A DNA stretch of 20,882 nucleotides, taken from positions 1 through 20,882 of the forward strand of contig JAEKFU010000372.1 in assembly GCA_016522385.1 (NCBI GenBank), read 5' to 3'. The translations under genes were made by a program, and so were the position numbers. The notes under the pieces are model-generated. The model saw nothing but the letters and a program-made list of their open reading frames with translations. It did no database searches and had not been told where the DNA came from. The first letter of the stretch is position 1. Each line of letters begins with the position of its first letter. Shown here piece after piece: positions 8,747 through 16,605 of this stretch. The DNA comes from Pseudomonadota bacterium (GTDB lineage: Bacteria > Pseudomonadota > Alphaproteobacteria > Rhizobiales > Aestuariivirgaceae).

Positions 8747-10380
8747 CCACCGGCCAAAACACATTGCTGGAGATCGCGGACCTGTCGGTCGACTTCCGCC
8801 AGGCCGGCACGGTGACACATGCGGTGCGTGATGTTGACCTAACGATCTCTCGAGGCGAAACGCTGGCATTGGTCGGCGAATCTGGATCGGGCAAGTCTGT
8901 GACGGCTCTGTCGATCCTCAAGCTGCTGCCCTATCCGGCGGCAAATCATCCGTCCGGGTCGGTACGATTCCGCGGCGAGGAGCTGCTGGATAGTGATGAA
9001 AACGACCTGCGTCGGGTGCGTGGTAACGACATCACAATGATTTTCCAGGAACCAATGACTTCGCTCAATCCGCTGCATACGGTTGAGCAGCAGATCGGTG
9101 AAATCCTCGAATTGCACCAGGGCAAGAGCGAAGCAGCGGCCCGGGAGCGGACTATAGAGCTTCTCACTAAAGTCGGCATCCGTGAGCCGGAAGACCGCCT
9201 GCACAGCTATCCACACCAGTTGTCCGGCGGGCAGCGTCAGCGCGTGATGATCGCCATGGCATTGGCAAACGACCCCGATTTGCTTATCGCTGATGAGCCG
9301 ACGACGGCACTAGATGTGACAGTGCAGGCGCAGATTCTCAAACTGTTGAAGGACCTGCAAGCCGAACTCGGCATGGCAATCCTGATGATCACGCACGATC
9401 TTGGCATTGTGCGCCACTTTGCCGATCGGGTATGCGTGATGCGTGAGGGCGAGATCGTCGAGCGCGGGACCGTGCACGACATTTTTACATCGCCCAAACA
9501 CCCTTACACGGTTCAGCTGCTCGAAGCCGAGCCCAAGGGCGCGCCGCCGCATGCGGATCACTCGCAGCAAACGGTGATCCAAGCCGATGCACTGAAGGTT
9601 TGGTTTCCGATCAAACGCGGGTTCTTCCGCCGGACGATTGGGCATATTAAAGCGGTCGATGGTGTCGATGTGGCCGTGCGGGCCGGACAGACGCTTGGCG
9701 TGGTCGGCGAGTCCGGCTCCGGCAAGACGACGCTTGGCCTTGCGCTGATGCGCCTGGTGCAGTCTGAAGGACGCATTGCCTATCTCGGATCGGAAATCAA
9801 CGGTTTCGATGCCCGGGCGATGCGGCCGTTGCGCAAGGAGCTGCAGATCGTCTTTCAGGACCCGTACGGGTCGCTGTCACCGCGCATGTCGATTCTACAG
9901 ATCGTGGAAGAGGGCATGCTGATCCAAAACCCCGGCATGAGCGATAGTGCACGGACCGAAAAGGTGGCGCAAACGCTGGAGGAGGTTGGCATCGATCCTT
10001 CCGTTATGGAGCGCTATCCACATGAATTCTCAGGCGGCCAGCGCCAGCGCATCGCAATTGCCCGGGCCATGGTGCTGGAGCCCAAATTTGTAATGCTGGA
10101 TGAACCGACAAGCGCACTTGATATGTCGGTGCAGGCACAGATCGTCGACCTTCTGCGTGATCTGCAGTCGCGACATGATCTAGCCTATCTATTCATCAGC
10201 CATGACCTGAAAGTGGTGCGGGCGCTGGCCAATGATGTGGTGGTGATGCGCAACGGCCTGGCGGTGGAGCAAGGGCCGGCCGAACAGATCTTCGAACGTC
10301 CCCAAACCGACTATACCAAGGCACTTCTGGCCGCCGCGCTCGATCATGCCATTGCGCCGGCTGGTGTCGTCAGGCAATGA
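8743..10380 (+). CDS. yejF: Yej-type ABC transporter, fused double ATPase
   Basis: This cytoplasmic ATPase powers the Yej importer. Two complete nucleotide-binding domains are fused in 545 residues. In domain 1, Walker A GESGSGKS is at 45-52, the signature LSGGQ at 160-164, Walker B LLIADE at 180-185 and the switch histidine in THD at 217-219. In domain 2, Walker A GESGSGKT is at 322-329, the signature reads FSGGQ at 429-433, Walker B FVMLDE is at 449-454 and SHD at 486-488. A linker of about 265-280 joins them, and each domain ends with an oligopeptide-transporter-type C-terminal region. All catalytic residues are present, so both sites should be active. The start overlaps the yejE stop by 4 nt. 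It is the last gene of the operon. Confidence 0.96.
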   Translation: MTTGQNTLLEIADLSVDFRQAGTVTHAVRDVDLTISRGETLALVGESGSGKSVTALSILKLLPYPAANHPSGSVRFRGEELLDSDENDLRRVRGNDITMIFQEPMTSLNPLHTVEQQIGEILELHQGKSEAAARERTIELLTKVGIREPEDRLHSYPHQLSGGQRQRVMIAMALANDPDLLIADEPTTALDVTVQAQILKLLKDLQAELGMAILMITHDLGIVRHFADRVCVMREGEIVERGTVHDIFTSPKHPYTVQLLEAEPKGAPPHADHSQQTVIQADALKVWFPIKRGFFRRTIGHIKAVDGVDVAVRAGQTLGVVGESGSGKTTLGLALMRLVQSEGRIAYLGSEINGFDARAMRPLRKELQIVFQDPYGSLSPRMSILQIVEEGMLIQNPGMSDSARTEKVAQTLEEVGIDPSVMERYPHEFSGGQRQRIAIARAMVLEPKFVMLDEPTSALDMSVQAQIVDLLRDLQSRHDLAYLFISHDLKVVRALANDVVVMRNGLAVEQGPAEQIFERPQTDYTKALLAAALDHAIAPAGVVRQ

Positions 10381-10431
10381 AGCTGTCTGCGTTTCAAGTT
10401 TGGAACACCTCTGAGGCGCACCATCGCAAAT

Positions 10432-10517
10432 TGTCATTCCGGCGGAAGCCGGAATCCAGGGCAATTTGGTAGTGCGGAGCTTGCTGCCCCTGGATCCCCG
10501 CTTTCGTCGATATGACC
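10432..10517. repeat. REP/MITE-like palindromic intergenic element
   Basis: Two 30-base arms at 10432-10461 and 10488-10517 are imperfect reverse complements (23 of 30 positions match) around a 26-base centre. The left arm is itself a small hairpin, ATTCCGGC/GCCGGAAT, and both arms end in the GGATCC/GAATCC-AGGG type edge next to the centre. Intergenic palindromes beginning GTCATTCC and carrying GGAATCCAG are widespread in proteobacterial genomes, and this looks like one. It lies in the 163-nt gap between the converging yejF and C40 peptidase genes, where its transcript could fold and end transcription from either side. No other copy is visible in this window. Confidence 0.75.
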
Positions 10518-10530
10518 TTGATTGTTGAAA

Positions 10531-10553
10531 CCGTCCTGTTTGTTCACGGACGG
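10531..10553. terminator. Possible weak bidirectional terminator hairpin
   Basis: CCGTCC (10531-10536) and GGACGG (10548-10553) can form a 6-bp stem with an 11-base loop. It overlaps the last codons of the C40 peptidase gene. The T-runs on either side are poor, so this is a tentative call. Together with the neighbouring palindromic element it may end transcription from both converging operons. Confidence 0.25.
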
Positions 10554-11386
10554 CGTAACCCGGTGATTTGTCCAAACATGGCACCAATGCGCTTGACCGC
10601 TTCGCGCAATGGCTCGATCACCGTGGTCATATGATAACCATTGGCATGAATGATCCGTTCAGCATCGAGCATTATGCCTACGTGGCCCTTCCAAAACACC
10701 AAGTCGCCGCGCTCCAGACCGGAAAGATCGTTGATGAGCAGCGGCTCGCCGAGGTTTTGTTGCATCATGTCACTGTCACGTGGACACTCGCGGCCGGCGG
10801 CTTCATAGCTCACCTGCACGAGTCCTGAGCAGTCGACACCGGCCTGGGACTTGCCACCCCACAGATAAGGCACATGTTCGAAGCGTTCAGCAATTGAGGT
10901 CGGGTCGTCGGCCGTGTCGCCAAGCAAACGCAAGTGCCGGGACCAGACAAAGCGGCCATCACAGAGCTGGGCAAAATCGCCATCGATTTCGGTGACTGTG
11001 ACCCTTGAGTTCAGATAGACGGCGATTGCCGGCTGGGTCTTGATTGCCGGCGCAGTGTAGAGGTAGCTTGACAGGACGGCCACCCTGTGGGTCGGCTCGC
11101 TGAGTCGAGCGGCCAGCGCATCGCTCGGCACATAGCCAACATAGCCGTCCTGTAATAGCTGTCCCCAGGCCCATCCTTCACGATCTTCAAACACCTTCAC
11201 GCGTTCGCCCATCAACACCTGGCTGGTACACTGAGCATCGCTGCGCGGTTCGGCATAGACCCCCGCGAGCGGCGCAACGACCTGGCGAACCTCGCCCGCA
11301 ACGAACCGATTGGCTTCAACCAAACCTTCAAGACCGGCATCGGCGATGTCGGGCCGGTAAGCGTGCAGGCGTGGATCAAGGGCCAT
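10544..11386 (-). CDS. NlpC/P60 family (C40) cysteine peptidase with N-terminal SH3 domains
   Basis: This is a predicted cell-wall peptide hydrolase; relatives of this architecture cut the D-Glu-diamino acid bond of murein peptides. The 280 residues carry two bacterial SH3-like domains (about 33-92 and 100-155), then an NlpC/P60 domain (about 160-280). The catalytic Cys186 is in DCSGLV, His235 in GHVGIM, and a third polar residue, His247, in IIHANGYH. There is no signal peptide or membrane span, so it probably acts in the cytoplasm on recycled muropeptides, which fits the leucyl aminopeptidase upstream. Its ATG immediately follows the MarR gene's stop codon (TAG-ATG), a sign of coupled translation. 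The exact substrate is inferred from family and context only. Confidence 0.88.
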   Translation of the reverse strand: MALDPRLHAYRPDIADAGLEGLVEANRFVAGEVRQVVAPLAGVYAEPRSDAQCTSQVLMGERVKVFEDREGWAWGQLLQDGYVGYVPSDALAARLSEPTHRVAVLSSYLYTAPAIKTQPAIAVYLNSRVTVTEIDGDFAQLCDGRFVWSRHLRLLGDTADDPTSIAERFEHVPYLWGGKSQAGVDCSGLVQVSYEAAGRECPRDSDMMQQNLGEPLLINDLSGLERGDLVFWKGHVGIMLDAERIIHANGYHMTTVIEPLREAVKRIGAMFGQITGLRRP

Positions 11387-11740
11387 CTAGATGTGCTCCT
11401 GCTTCCTGGCAAGCTCAACGATAGTGTCCGCCAGTCGTTCAATGAATAAAGCCCCCTCGACGGTGCGTTGGATAAGGACATTTCGCTTGTCTTTTTCATC
11501 GCGACGGCGCGACAGCAGGTTGTAGCGTCCCATCGAATCAAGCGCACGGGTAATGACCGGCTTGGCGACATTGAGACGTGCTGCCAGTCCGCGCACAGTA
11601 TGCGGCGGCGCTTCGAGATAGACTGTCAGCAAGATCGACATCTGGCGCATTGACAGATCGGGGTCATCATCACGAACAAGATGCAGGTTGGCTTTCTGCC
11701 AAAGCGTCAAGGCTTGCGCAGTGTTGAGTTCAAGGGCCAT
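11387..11740 (-). CDS. Short MarR-family winged-helix transcriptional regulator
   Basis: This 117-residue protein is predicted to bind DNA as a dimer. An N-terminal helix (about 8-24) is followed by a winged helix-turn-helix (about 30-92): LSMRQMSILLTVYLEAP, then the recognition region VRGLAARLNVAKPVITRALDSM (48-69) and the wing SRRRDEKDKRNVLI (77-90), which has the Asp-x-Arg type pattern of MarR wings. A C-terminal helix runs from about 93 to 113. MarR proteins usually have about 140-160 residues, so both flanking dimerisation segments are short. It lies between leucyl aminopeptidase (95 nt upstream) and the C40 peptidase (no gap), and may regulate this unit. Few binding-site-like palindromes are visible in the 95-nt gap. 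The ligand is unknown. Confidence 0.8.
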   Translation of the reverse strand: MALELNTAQALTLWQKANLHLVRDDDPDLSMRQMSILLTVYLEAPPHTVRGLAARLNVAKPVITRALDSMGRYNLLSRRRDEKDKRNVLIQRTVEGALFIERLADTIVELARKQEHI

Positions 11741-11835
11741 TGGCAGCTGATCTTAGCATCAATTTCCAGCGCCGACTGAATCGTTTCGGCTGCGTATCAT
11801 TTAAGCGCGAACGACCAGTGCTGGCAAGAGATCTG

Positions 11836-13221
11836 TCAGGCGTAACGCTGTCGCAATAACGAATAGAGGGTGCGGATGCCTTGTGCTTCGCCGCCGTACG
11901 GCTTGCCCGGTTTGGCCGTCGGCGTCCAGCCATAGATGTCCATATGCACATAGTTGGCGGCGGCGCCAACAAAACGGCGCAAGAACAGTCCCGCAGTGAC
12001 CGAACCTGCGAAACCACCGCCGACATTGTTGACGTCGGCGACCTTACTGTCGAGCATGGTCTCATAGCCGTCCCAAAACGGCAGACGCCACAATGGATCG
12101 CGCGCTAGACACGCATGGGCTGTAATTTCATCGGCAAGCTCGTCATCATCGCAATAAAAGGGGGGCAGGTCAGGACCCAGTGCAACACGGGCGGCGCCGG
12201 TGAGCGTTGCCATGTCGATCAACAGTTCTGGTTTTTCCTGATCGGCCAGCGACAATGCATCGGCCAACACAAGACGGCCTTCGGCGTCGGTGTTGCCGAC
12301 TTCCACAGAGAGGCCCTTGCGGCTGCGCAAGATGTCACCAGGCCTAAAGGCGTTGCCCGAGATCGAATTCTCGACCGCTGGAATCAACACGCGCAGCCGG
12401 ACCGGCAATCCAGCCGACATGACAATGTCGGCCAGTCCGAGCACATTCGCCGCGCCTGCCATATCTTTTTTCATCAACAGCATGCTGGCGGACGGTTTGA
12501 TATCGAGCCCGCCGGTGTCGAAGCACACACCCTTGCCCACCAAGGTTACCCGTTTGCCGCGGGCATGGCCCCAGGAAAGATCAATCAACCGTGGCGGCGA
12601 GGCGCTGGCCCGTCCGACGGCATGGATCATCGGAAAATCGCGTTGCAGTATTTTGCCGGTGACGACTTTTATTTTCGCCTTGTGGTCGCGGGCCAGATTG
12701 CGGGCCGCGTTTTCCAGTTCAGCCGGGCCCATGTCCGAGGTCGGCGTGTTGATCAAATCCCGGGTCAGTCTGACAGCGTCGGCAATCCGCAAAACATCCG
12801 CGCGGTTGACACCTTGCGGACAGGCCAAGATGGCTGCCGGTGCACTCACTTCGTGATAGCGATCAAAGCGGTAAGCATCCAATAACCAGCCCAATGCCAC
12901 AAGATGCGGATCGGCGGGACAACCCGACAGGGCATAGACGCCAGCGGGTAGCTTGGATGACAGCGCACCGAGTGCAAATGGATCAAGCTTGTCCGGATCG
13001 CTCCCAGCCCCATAAATCACCGAGGCGATCTTGCCGTCAGTGTCGGGCAACACGACAAAGCTGTCAGCCCGGCCGGTGAAGCCTTGTGCCTTTGCCCAAT
13101 TGCGTTGTTCAGCCGGCAAGCGCTTGAAATACTCGTCACACTGCGTGCTCGATACAACATTGATCGGCGCTGCCTTTGCGGCCTGTCGAGTGGTCAGCAA
13201 GAACCTGTCGGTCTGTGGCAT
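11836..13221 (-). CDS. M17 family leucyl aminopeptidase
   Basis: This is a cytoplasmic two-metal aminopeptidase that removes N-terminal residues from peptides. In the 461-residue form, the M17 catalytic domain lies at about 150-461. Metal and active-site motifs are all visible: GKGVCFDTGG at 229-238 (Lys230, Asp235), MKKDMAG at 250-256 (Lys251 or Lys252, Asp253) and NTDAEGR at 310-316 (Asp312, Glu314, Arg316). The N-terminal domain (about 1-140) is of the smaller, divergent kind seen in alphaproteobacterial PepB-like proteins. The ATG at 13221 gives an MPQTDRF start resembling relatives. A TTG at 13266 would add 15 residues and has GAAGGG 9 nt upstream, so the start is not settled. It leads the leftward unit with MarR and the C40 peptidase, suggesting a shared role in breaking down murein-derived peptides. 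Confidence 0.93.
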   Translation of the reverse strand: MPQTDRFLLTTRQAAKAAPINVVSSTQCDEYFKRLPAEQRNWAKAQGFTGRADSFVVLPDTDGKIASVIYGAGSDPDKLDPFALGALSSKLPAGVYALSGCPADPHLVALGWLLDAYRFDRYHEVSAPAAILACPQGVNRADVLRIADAVRLTRDLINTPTSDMGPAELENAARNLARDHKAKIKVVTGKILQRDFPMIHAVGRASASPPRLIDLSWGHARGKRVTLVGKGVCFDTGGLDIKPSASMLLMKKDMAGAANVLGLADIVMSAGLPVRLRVLIPAVENSISGNAFRPGDILRSRKGLSVEVGNTDAEGRLVLADALSLADQEKPELLIDMATLTGAARVALGPDLPPFYCDDDELADEITAHACLARDPLWRLPFWDGYETMLDSKVADVNNVGGGFAGSVTAGLFLRRFVGAAANYVHMDIYGWTPTAKPGKPYGGEAQGIRTLYSLLRQRYA

Positions 13222-13399
13222 AGGGCGGGATCCGGGAGAAATTGAGACAGCAGGATGTTCCGGCAATCTAACACGCCCTTCATTGACCGCAAGCGAGGCT
13301 GCGATGAGGCAAAATTGTGGAATATGGTTAATGGTTTATTGAGGAGTGTGCGTGATGATCGCACTGACAGCGAAATAAGCCAGCCCGTGGCGCGCTGGC

Positions 13400-13405
13400 A
13401 GGGGA
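13400..13405 (+). promoter_or_regulatory. Ribosome binding site fixing the tadD start
   Basis: AGGGGA ends 8 nt before the ATG at 13414. It supports this start over the longer open frame that continues upstream to 13255, and the chosen start gives a proper lipoprotein signal. Confidence 0.65.
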
Positions 13406-13413
13406 ATGTGTTG

Positions 13414-14235
13414 ATGAAAGTCCTTCAGGTTGACTCCAAAAAACGACGGCTGCTGCACCAGGTTACACGTTTCAGTCTAATCGCCTTGACTACAGCGTCA
13501 CTGTCGGCCTGCCAGACGGCGTCTCTGTCCGACAGCTCCACTGGTGATCTGTCGACGGCTTCACTTGGCGAAGTGTCGATCAAGGAAACCGCTGAAATCG
13601 GAAAACGTTGGCGGGCCGATAAGCGCGATGTTCACCTCGGACGACAATATGCCGCACGACTGAAAGCGCTTGGGCAAACCAAGGACCAACTGCAGGTTCT
13701 CGATGAACTGTCAAAACTACATCCGGACGACGCCACGCTGCAGACACTTTATGGCAAAGAGCTGATTATGGCCGGACAAAACGCGCGCGGCCAGGCCGTC
13801 TTGGCGCGTGTTGTCAAGGCCGGCAAGGCCGATTGGAAGGCTTATTCGGCACTCGGATCAGCGCTTGACCAACAGGGTAAGCATTCCGAGGCGCGCGGCT
13901 ATTATGAGTCCGCCCTAAATTCGCGTCCTGGCGAGATATCGATCATCAACAATATGGCCATGTCGCACTTGCTCGAAGGCAATCTCTCAAAGGCCGAAGA
14001 AATGTTCAAGAAGCTCGACGCCATGCCGGCTTCGAGCAAGCAGCCACGCATTCGCCAGAACCTGGCGTTGTCGGTTGGTCTGCAAGGTCGCTTCGATGAA
14101 GCACGCGATATCGCCAGCCGCGACCTGCCGCCAGAGGCAGTTGAGGCGAATCTGGCCTTTCTCAAGAAGATGCTGGCGCAGTCAAACACCTGGCAAAAAC
14201 TGCAGACCGGCAAGGCACAGCCAACTTCAGGCTGA
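13414..14235 (+). CDS. tadD: TadD-like TPR lipoprotein of the Tad pilus system
   Basis: TadD is an outer-membrane-associated lipoprotein needed for assembly or stability of the Tad secretin. The 273-residue product has a lipoprotein signal: a basic n-region (KKRRLLHQ), a hydrophobic core and the lipobox LSAC with lipidated Cys33. After a Ser/Thr-rich linker there are at least three tetratricopeptide-like helical pairs (about 75-235), including DWKAYSALGSALDQQGKHSEARGYYESAL-type spacing and RIRQNLALSVGLQGRFDEARDI. It lies on the strand opposite to the cpaC-tadC cluster and converges on tadC across a 341-nt gap, so it has its own promoter, probably in 13222-13413. TPR lipoproteins are diverse; the TadD name rests on the lipobox, TPRs and location. 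Confidence 0.85.
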   Translation: MKVLQVDSKKRRLLHQVTRFSLIALTTASLSACQTASLSDSSTGDLSTASLGEVSIKETAEIGKRWRADKRDVHLGRQYAARLKALGQTKDQLQVLDELSKLHPDDATLQTLYGKELIMAGQNARGQAVLARVVKAGKADWKAYSALGSALDQQGKHSEARGYYESALNSRPGEISIINNMAMSHLLEGNLSKAEEMFKKLDAMPASSKQPRIRQNLALSVGLQGRFDEARDIASRDLPPEAVEANLAFLKKMLAQSNTWQKLQTGKAQPTSG

Positions 14236-14308
14236 CCCCTTCAACATGGGTTGAGCGAATCCCAAGATATCTGATCAGGAAAGACAACGTCAGTTTCTGG
14301 CCCGAGAT

Positions 14309-14489
14309 CGTTTCATGTTGATTTGGAGTTGATTCTGCAGCCCACCGCGGGACAAGCCCTTCGGGTCGGGCGTTTTTCGGGCAAATCCGGCGCATTGCTC
14401 TTAGCAGTATCCAAACACGGCCTGCGGACCAATACTTGACCTTGCCGGAAAATCGTTCCGTCAGAATGGCTCCAAATCAACATGAAACG
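14309..14489. mobile_element. Non-coding MITE-like element with 20-bp perfect terminal inverted repeats
   Basis: CGTTTCATGTTGATTTGGAG at 14309-14328 recurs as its exact reverse complement at 14470-14489. A short ATTCTG block repeats just inside both arms, slightly out of register. The 181-bp unit holds no convincing gene: an 81-codon open stretch on the minus strand (14558-14313) begins with GTG, lacks a ribosome binding site and runs through both repeats. It fills most of the 341-nt gap (14236-14576) between the converging tadD and tadC genes; I see nothing else there beyond a possible small hairpin. The size, terminal repeats and location fit a miniature inverted-repeat element or a dispersed intergenic repeat. 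I see no clear target-site duplication. Confidence 0.65.
14356..14377 (+). terminator. Possible intrinsic terminator downstream of tadD
   Basis: GCCC (14356-14359) and GGGC (14368-14371) form a short 4-bp stem with an 8-base loop, followed by GTTTTT (14372-14377). The stem is weak, so this is tentative. It lies about 120 nt after the tadD stop, inside the inverted-repeat element, which could therefore supply the terminator. Confidence 0.3.
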
Positions 14490-14576
14490 CTTTAGACACT
14501 CTCCCGGACAAATCCAGGTGAAGAGGCTTGGCAATAGCGGTGATGGCGACTCCTTCACAAGCTCGCCGCGGGCCGC

Positions 14577-15548
14577 CTATTTTGCATCAAGTACCAGGAT
14601 GATAGATGGGCCGAGCAGGACCATGAAGATCACCGGCAGGAAGAACATGACCATCGGGACAGTGAGCTTCGGCGGCAAGGCAGCGGCCTTCTTTTCAGCT
14701 TCCTGCATGCGGGCATCACGATTTTCCTGCGCCAGCACGCGCAAGGCCGTGCCCAATGGCGTACCGTAACGTTCGGACTGAACAAGGCTGGTCACCACCG
14801 ATTTAACGGTGGGAAGACCTGTGCGGTCGCCAAGGTTGACGAAAGCCTTACGCCGATCACCAAGGAAAGACAATTCGGCATTGGTCAGGGTGAGTTCCTC
14901 GGCAAGCGGCACCGAGGTGGCACCAATTTCACCTGATACGCGGCCAATGGCGGCCTCGATCGACATGCCTGATTCAACACAGATAAGCAGCAGATCGAGG
15001 GCATCGGACCAGGCACCCTTGATGGATTGCTGACGACGCTGGATCTTGTTGGTCAGGAACATATTTGGCAGATAAAAGCCGGCAATGGCGCCAATTAGCG
15101 GTACAATCAGGCGCATGGAGTCAGGGATGCGATCGGCAAACACGGTCGATGAATATATAAACACGATGGTACCGAGGACGACCGGTGATGCCAGCCGAGC
15201 GACCAGAAACGTCACCAGGTGCTTCTCGCTTCTGTAACCTGCCTGGCGCAGCCTGCTGCGGGAGTTTTCGGCGGCAAACAACTCGCGCAGGTTCAGTGCT
15301 TCCACGATCTGGGATAGCGTGCCCTTGGGTTTTTCTCGTAACTTGGCATCTTGGGCCGCTCCCAAAGCAGCCTTTTGCTGGGCGCGCAGGCGTTCTCGTT
15401 CGGTGCCAACATTCTTCATGCGAGAACGCAGTTTGTCGGTCTGGAACAGCGGTGCAGCAATCGTCAGAACGGTTGCGAACGCCGAAAGCCCAACCAGCAG
15501 CGTGATTGCGTTCTGAATTTCCAGGATTGCAGCGATTTGTTCCATCAT
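14577..15548 (-). CDS. tadC: TadC, type II secretion F-family inner-membrane platform protein
   Basis: With TadB, TadC forms the inner-membrane platform on which the CpaF ATPase drives Tad (type IVc) pilus assembly. The 323 residues carry an N-terminal membrane span (about 13-34), a charged cytoplasmic stretch (about 37-110), two spans (about 113-133 and 146-165), the T2SSF domain (about 178-306; DALDLLLICVESGMSIEAAI, SLVQSERYGTPLGTALRVLA) and a C-terminal span (about 297-320). The start has two consecutive ATG codons at 15548 and 15545. It follows tadB by 21 nt and is the last gene of the leftward pilus operon. No strong terminator is visible before the inverted-repeat element. Confidence 0.93.
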   Translation of the reverse strand: MMEQIAAILEIQNAITLLVGLSAFATVLTIAAPLFQTDKLRSRMKNVGTERERLRAQQKAALGAAQDAKLREKPKGTLSQIVEALNLRELFAAENSRSRLRQAGYRSEKHLVTFLVARLASPVVLGTIVFIYSSTVFADRIPDSMRLIVPLIGAIAGFYLPNMFLTNKIQRRQQSIKGAWSDALDLLLICVESGMSIEAAIGRVSGEIGATSVPLAEELTLTNAELSFLGDRRKAFVNLGDRTGLPTVKSVVTSLVQSERYGTPLGTALRVLAQENRDARMQEAEKKAAALPPKLTVPMVMFFLPVIFMVLLGPSIILVLDAK

Positions 15549-15569
15549 TGGAATTCTAGCCCTGTGCCA

Positions 15570-16580
15570 TCAAATATCGAAGTTGATCATCTTGCGCATG
15601 ACCAGCACGCCGGTTCCCATCCATAAGAAGGCAGCGACCACAGTTAGATTCCCAGCAGTGGTCTGCCATAGCGGGTTGAGATGTTCCGGATTGAGCACGG
15701 TCATTCCGCCGCAGATAACGAATGGCAGGGAACCGATAATCGATGCCGAAGCCTTGGCCTCCTGCGACACGGCCTTGATCTTGGCTTTCATCTTCTTGCG
15801 GTCACGCAACACGACAGACAAGTTGGACAGTGCTTCGGCCAGGTTACCGCCGGTCTTGGCTTGAATGGCCATGACAATTGCCAAGAAGTTCACTTCGGCA
15901 AGCGGCATACGCTCGTACATGCGCTCAATGCCCTGCCCGATGGTTATGCCAACCCGCTGACCTTCAACAACCTCGCTGAATTCTGGACCAACGGGCGGGC
16001 CGGACTCTGAGGCAATCACCTTCATGGCGTCGTTGACCGGCAGGCCGGCTTTCAGGCCACGCACCATTACGTCAATGGCATCGGCAAAGTCATCAAGGAA
16101 GATCTCCTGGCGGCGCTTGCGCAACATCGACAGTAGCCAGCGCGGCAAACCAAACAAACCTACAAGTCCAGCCACTGGGGCGACAAACGGTGGCGCTCCG
16201 GCAACAAATGTCGCGACAGCCAGAATGACGCCGAGGATGACGGAAGCAATCCAGAAATTGCGGACGGATATGTCGAGTCCGGCCTGCAGAAGCTGCGTGC
16301 GCAGCGTCATCTTTTTTTTGCGCTGCTTTTCCCGTTCTTCGAGTTCTTTCAGACTGTCCTGGATCTGCCGGCGACGGCCGTCCTTGGCATCTTGCTGAAG
16401 TCTTGCTTTGAGACCTCTGACCGACTTGCCTTTGGACGTGCTGGAAACGGCCTCGACGCGCCTGGCCGCGCTGGCAGATCCAGTCAGGTACGGATACAGC
16501 AGAGCCAGAGCCAGACCACCGACACTCAGCGCAATAAAGGCGATAATGCCCAGTTGGACGACTTCTTCAGATAACTCCAT
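15570..16580 (-). CDS. tadB: TadB, type II secretion F-family inner-membrane platform protein
   Basis: TadB is the partner platform protein of TadC. It has 336 residues: an N-terminal span (about 9-31), a strongly basic cytoplasmic segment rich in Lys, Arg and Glu (about 48-92, possibly coiled coil), two spans (about 109-127 and 131-151), a T2SSF domain (about 163-290; DAIDVMVRGLKAGLPVNDAM, MAIQAKTGGNLAEALSNLS) and a last span (about 310-328). The AIQAKTGGNLAEAL stretch is typical of TadB. A ribosome binding site GAGGG lies 7 nt before the ATG. The gene is 25 nt downstream of cpaF and 21 nt upstream of tadC, so the three are surely cotranscribed. Confidence 0.94.
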   Translation of the reverse strand: MELSEEVVQLGIIAFIALSVGGLALALLYPYLTGSASAARRVEAVSSTSKGKSVRGLKARLQQDAKDGRRRQIQDSLKELEEREKQRKKKMTLRTQLLQAGLDISVRNFWIASVILGVILAVATFVAGAPPFVAPVAGLVGLFGLPRWLLSMLRKRRQEIFLDDFADAIDVMVRGLKAGLPVNDAMKVIASESGPPVGPEFSEVVEGQRVGITIGQGIERMYERMPLAEVNFLAIVMAIQAKTGGNLAEALSNLSVVLRDRKKMKAKIKAVSQEAKASASIIGSLPFVICGGMTVLNPEHLNPLWQTTAGNLTVVAAFLWMGTGVLVMRKMINFDI

Positions 16581-16605
16581 GAACTAACCCTCGGTGTGAC
16601 GCGGC

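Noticed and set aside
11375..11740. Identical ATGGCCCTTGA start sequences of the MarR and C40 peptidase genes
   Set aside because: The two genes share 11 bases at their start codons, but similarity ends there and both encode a common Met-Ala-Leu start; coincidence or codon preference is enough to explain it.
11741..11835. MarR operator candidate in the gap after leucyl aminopeptidase
   Set aside because: Only a 5-bp TCGTT/AACGA pair 20 bases apart and a small CCAG/CTGG palindrome are visible, too weak to call a site.
12115..12885. Plus-strand open frame of 256 codons opposite the leucyl aminopeptidase gene
   Set aside because: It lies antisense to the conserved M17 catalytic region; its composition and lack of motifs indicate a mirror frame of the real gene.
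14313..14558. Minus-strand 81-codon open frame across the inverted-repeat element
   Set aside because: It begins with GTG without a ribosome binding site, runs through both terminal repeats and resembles no protein I recognise; chance is the simplest explanation.
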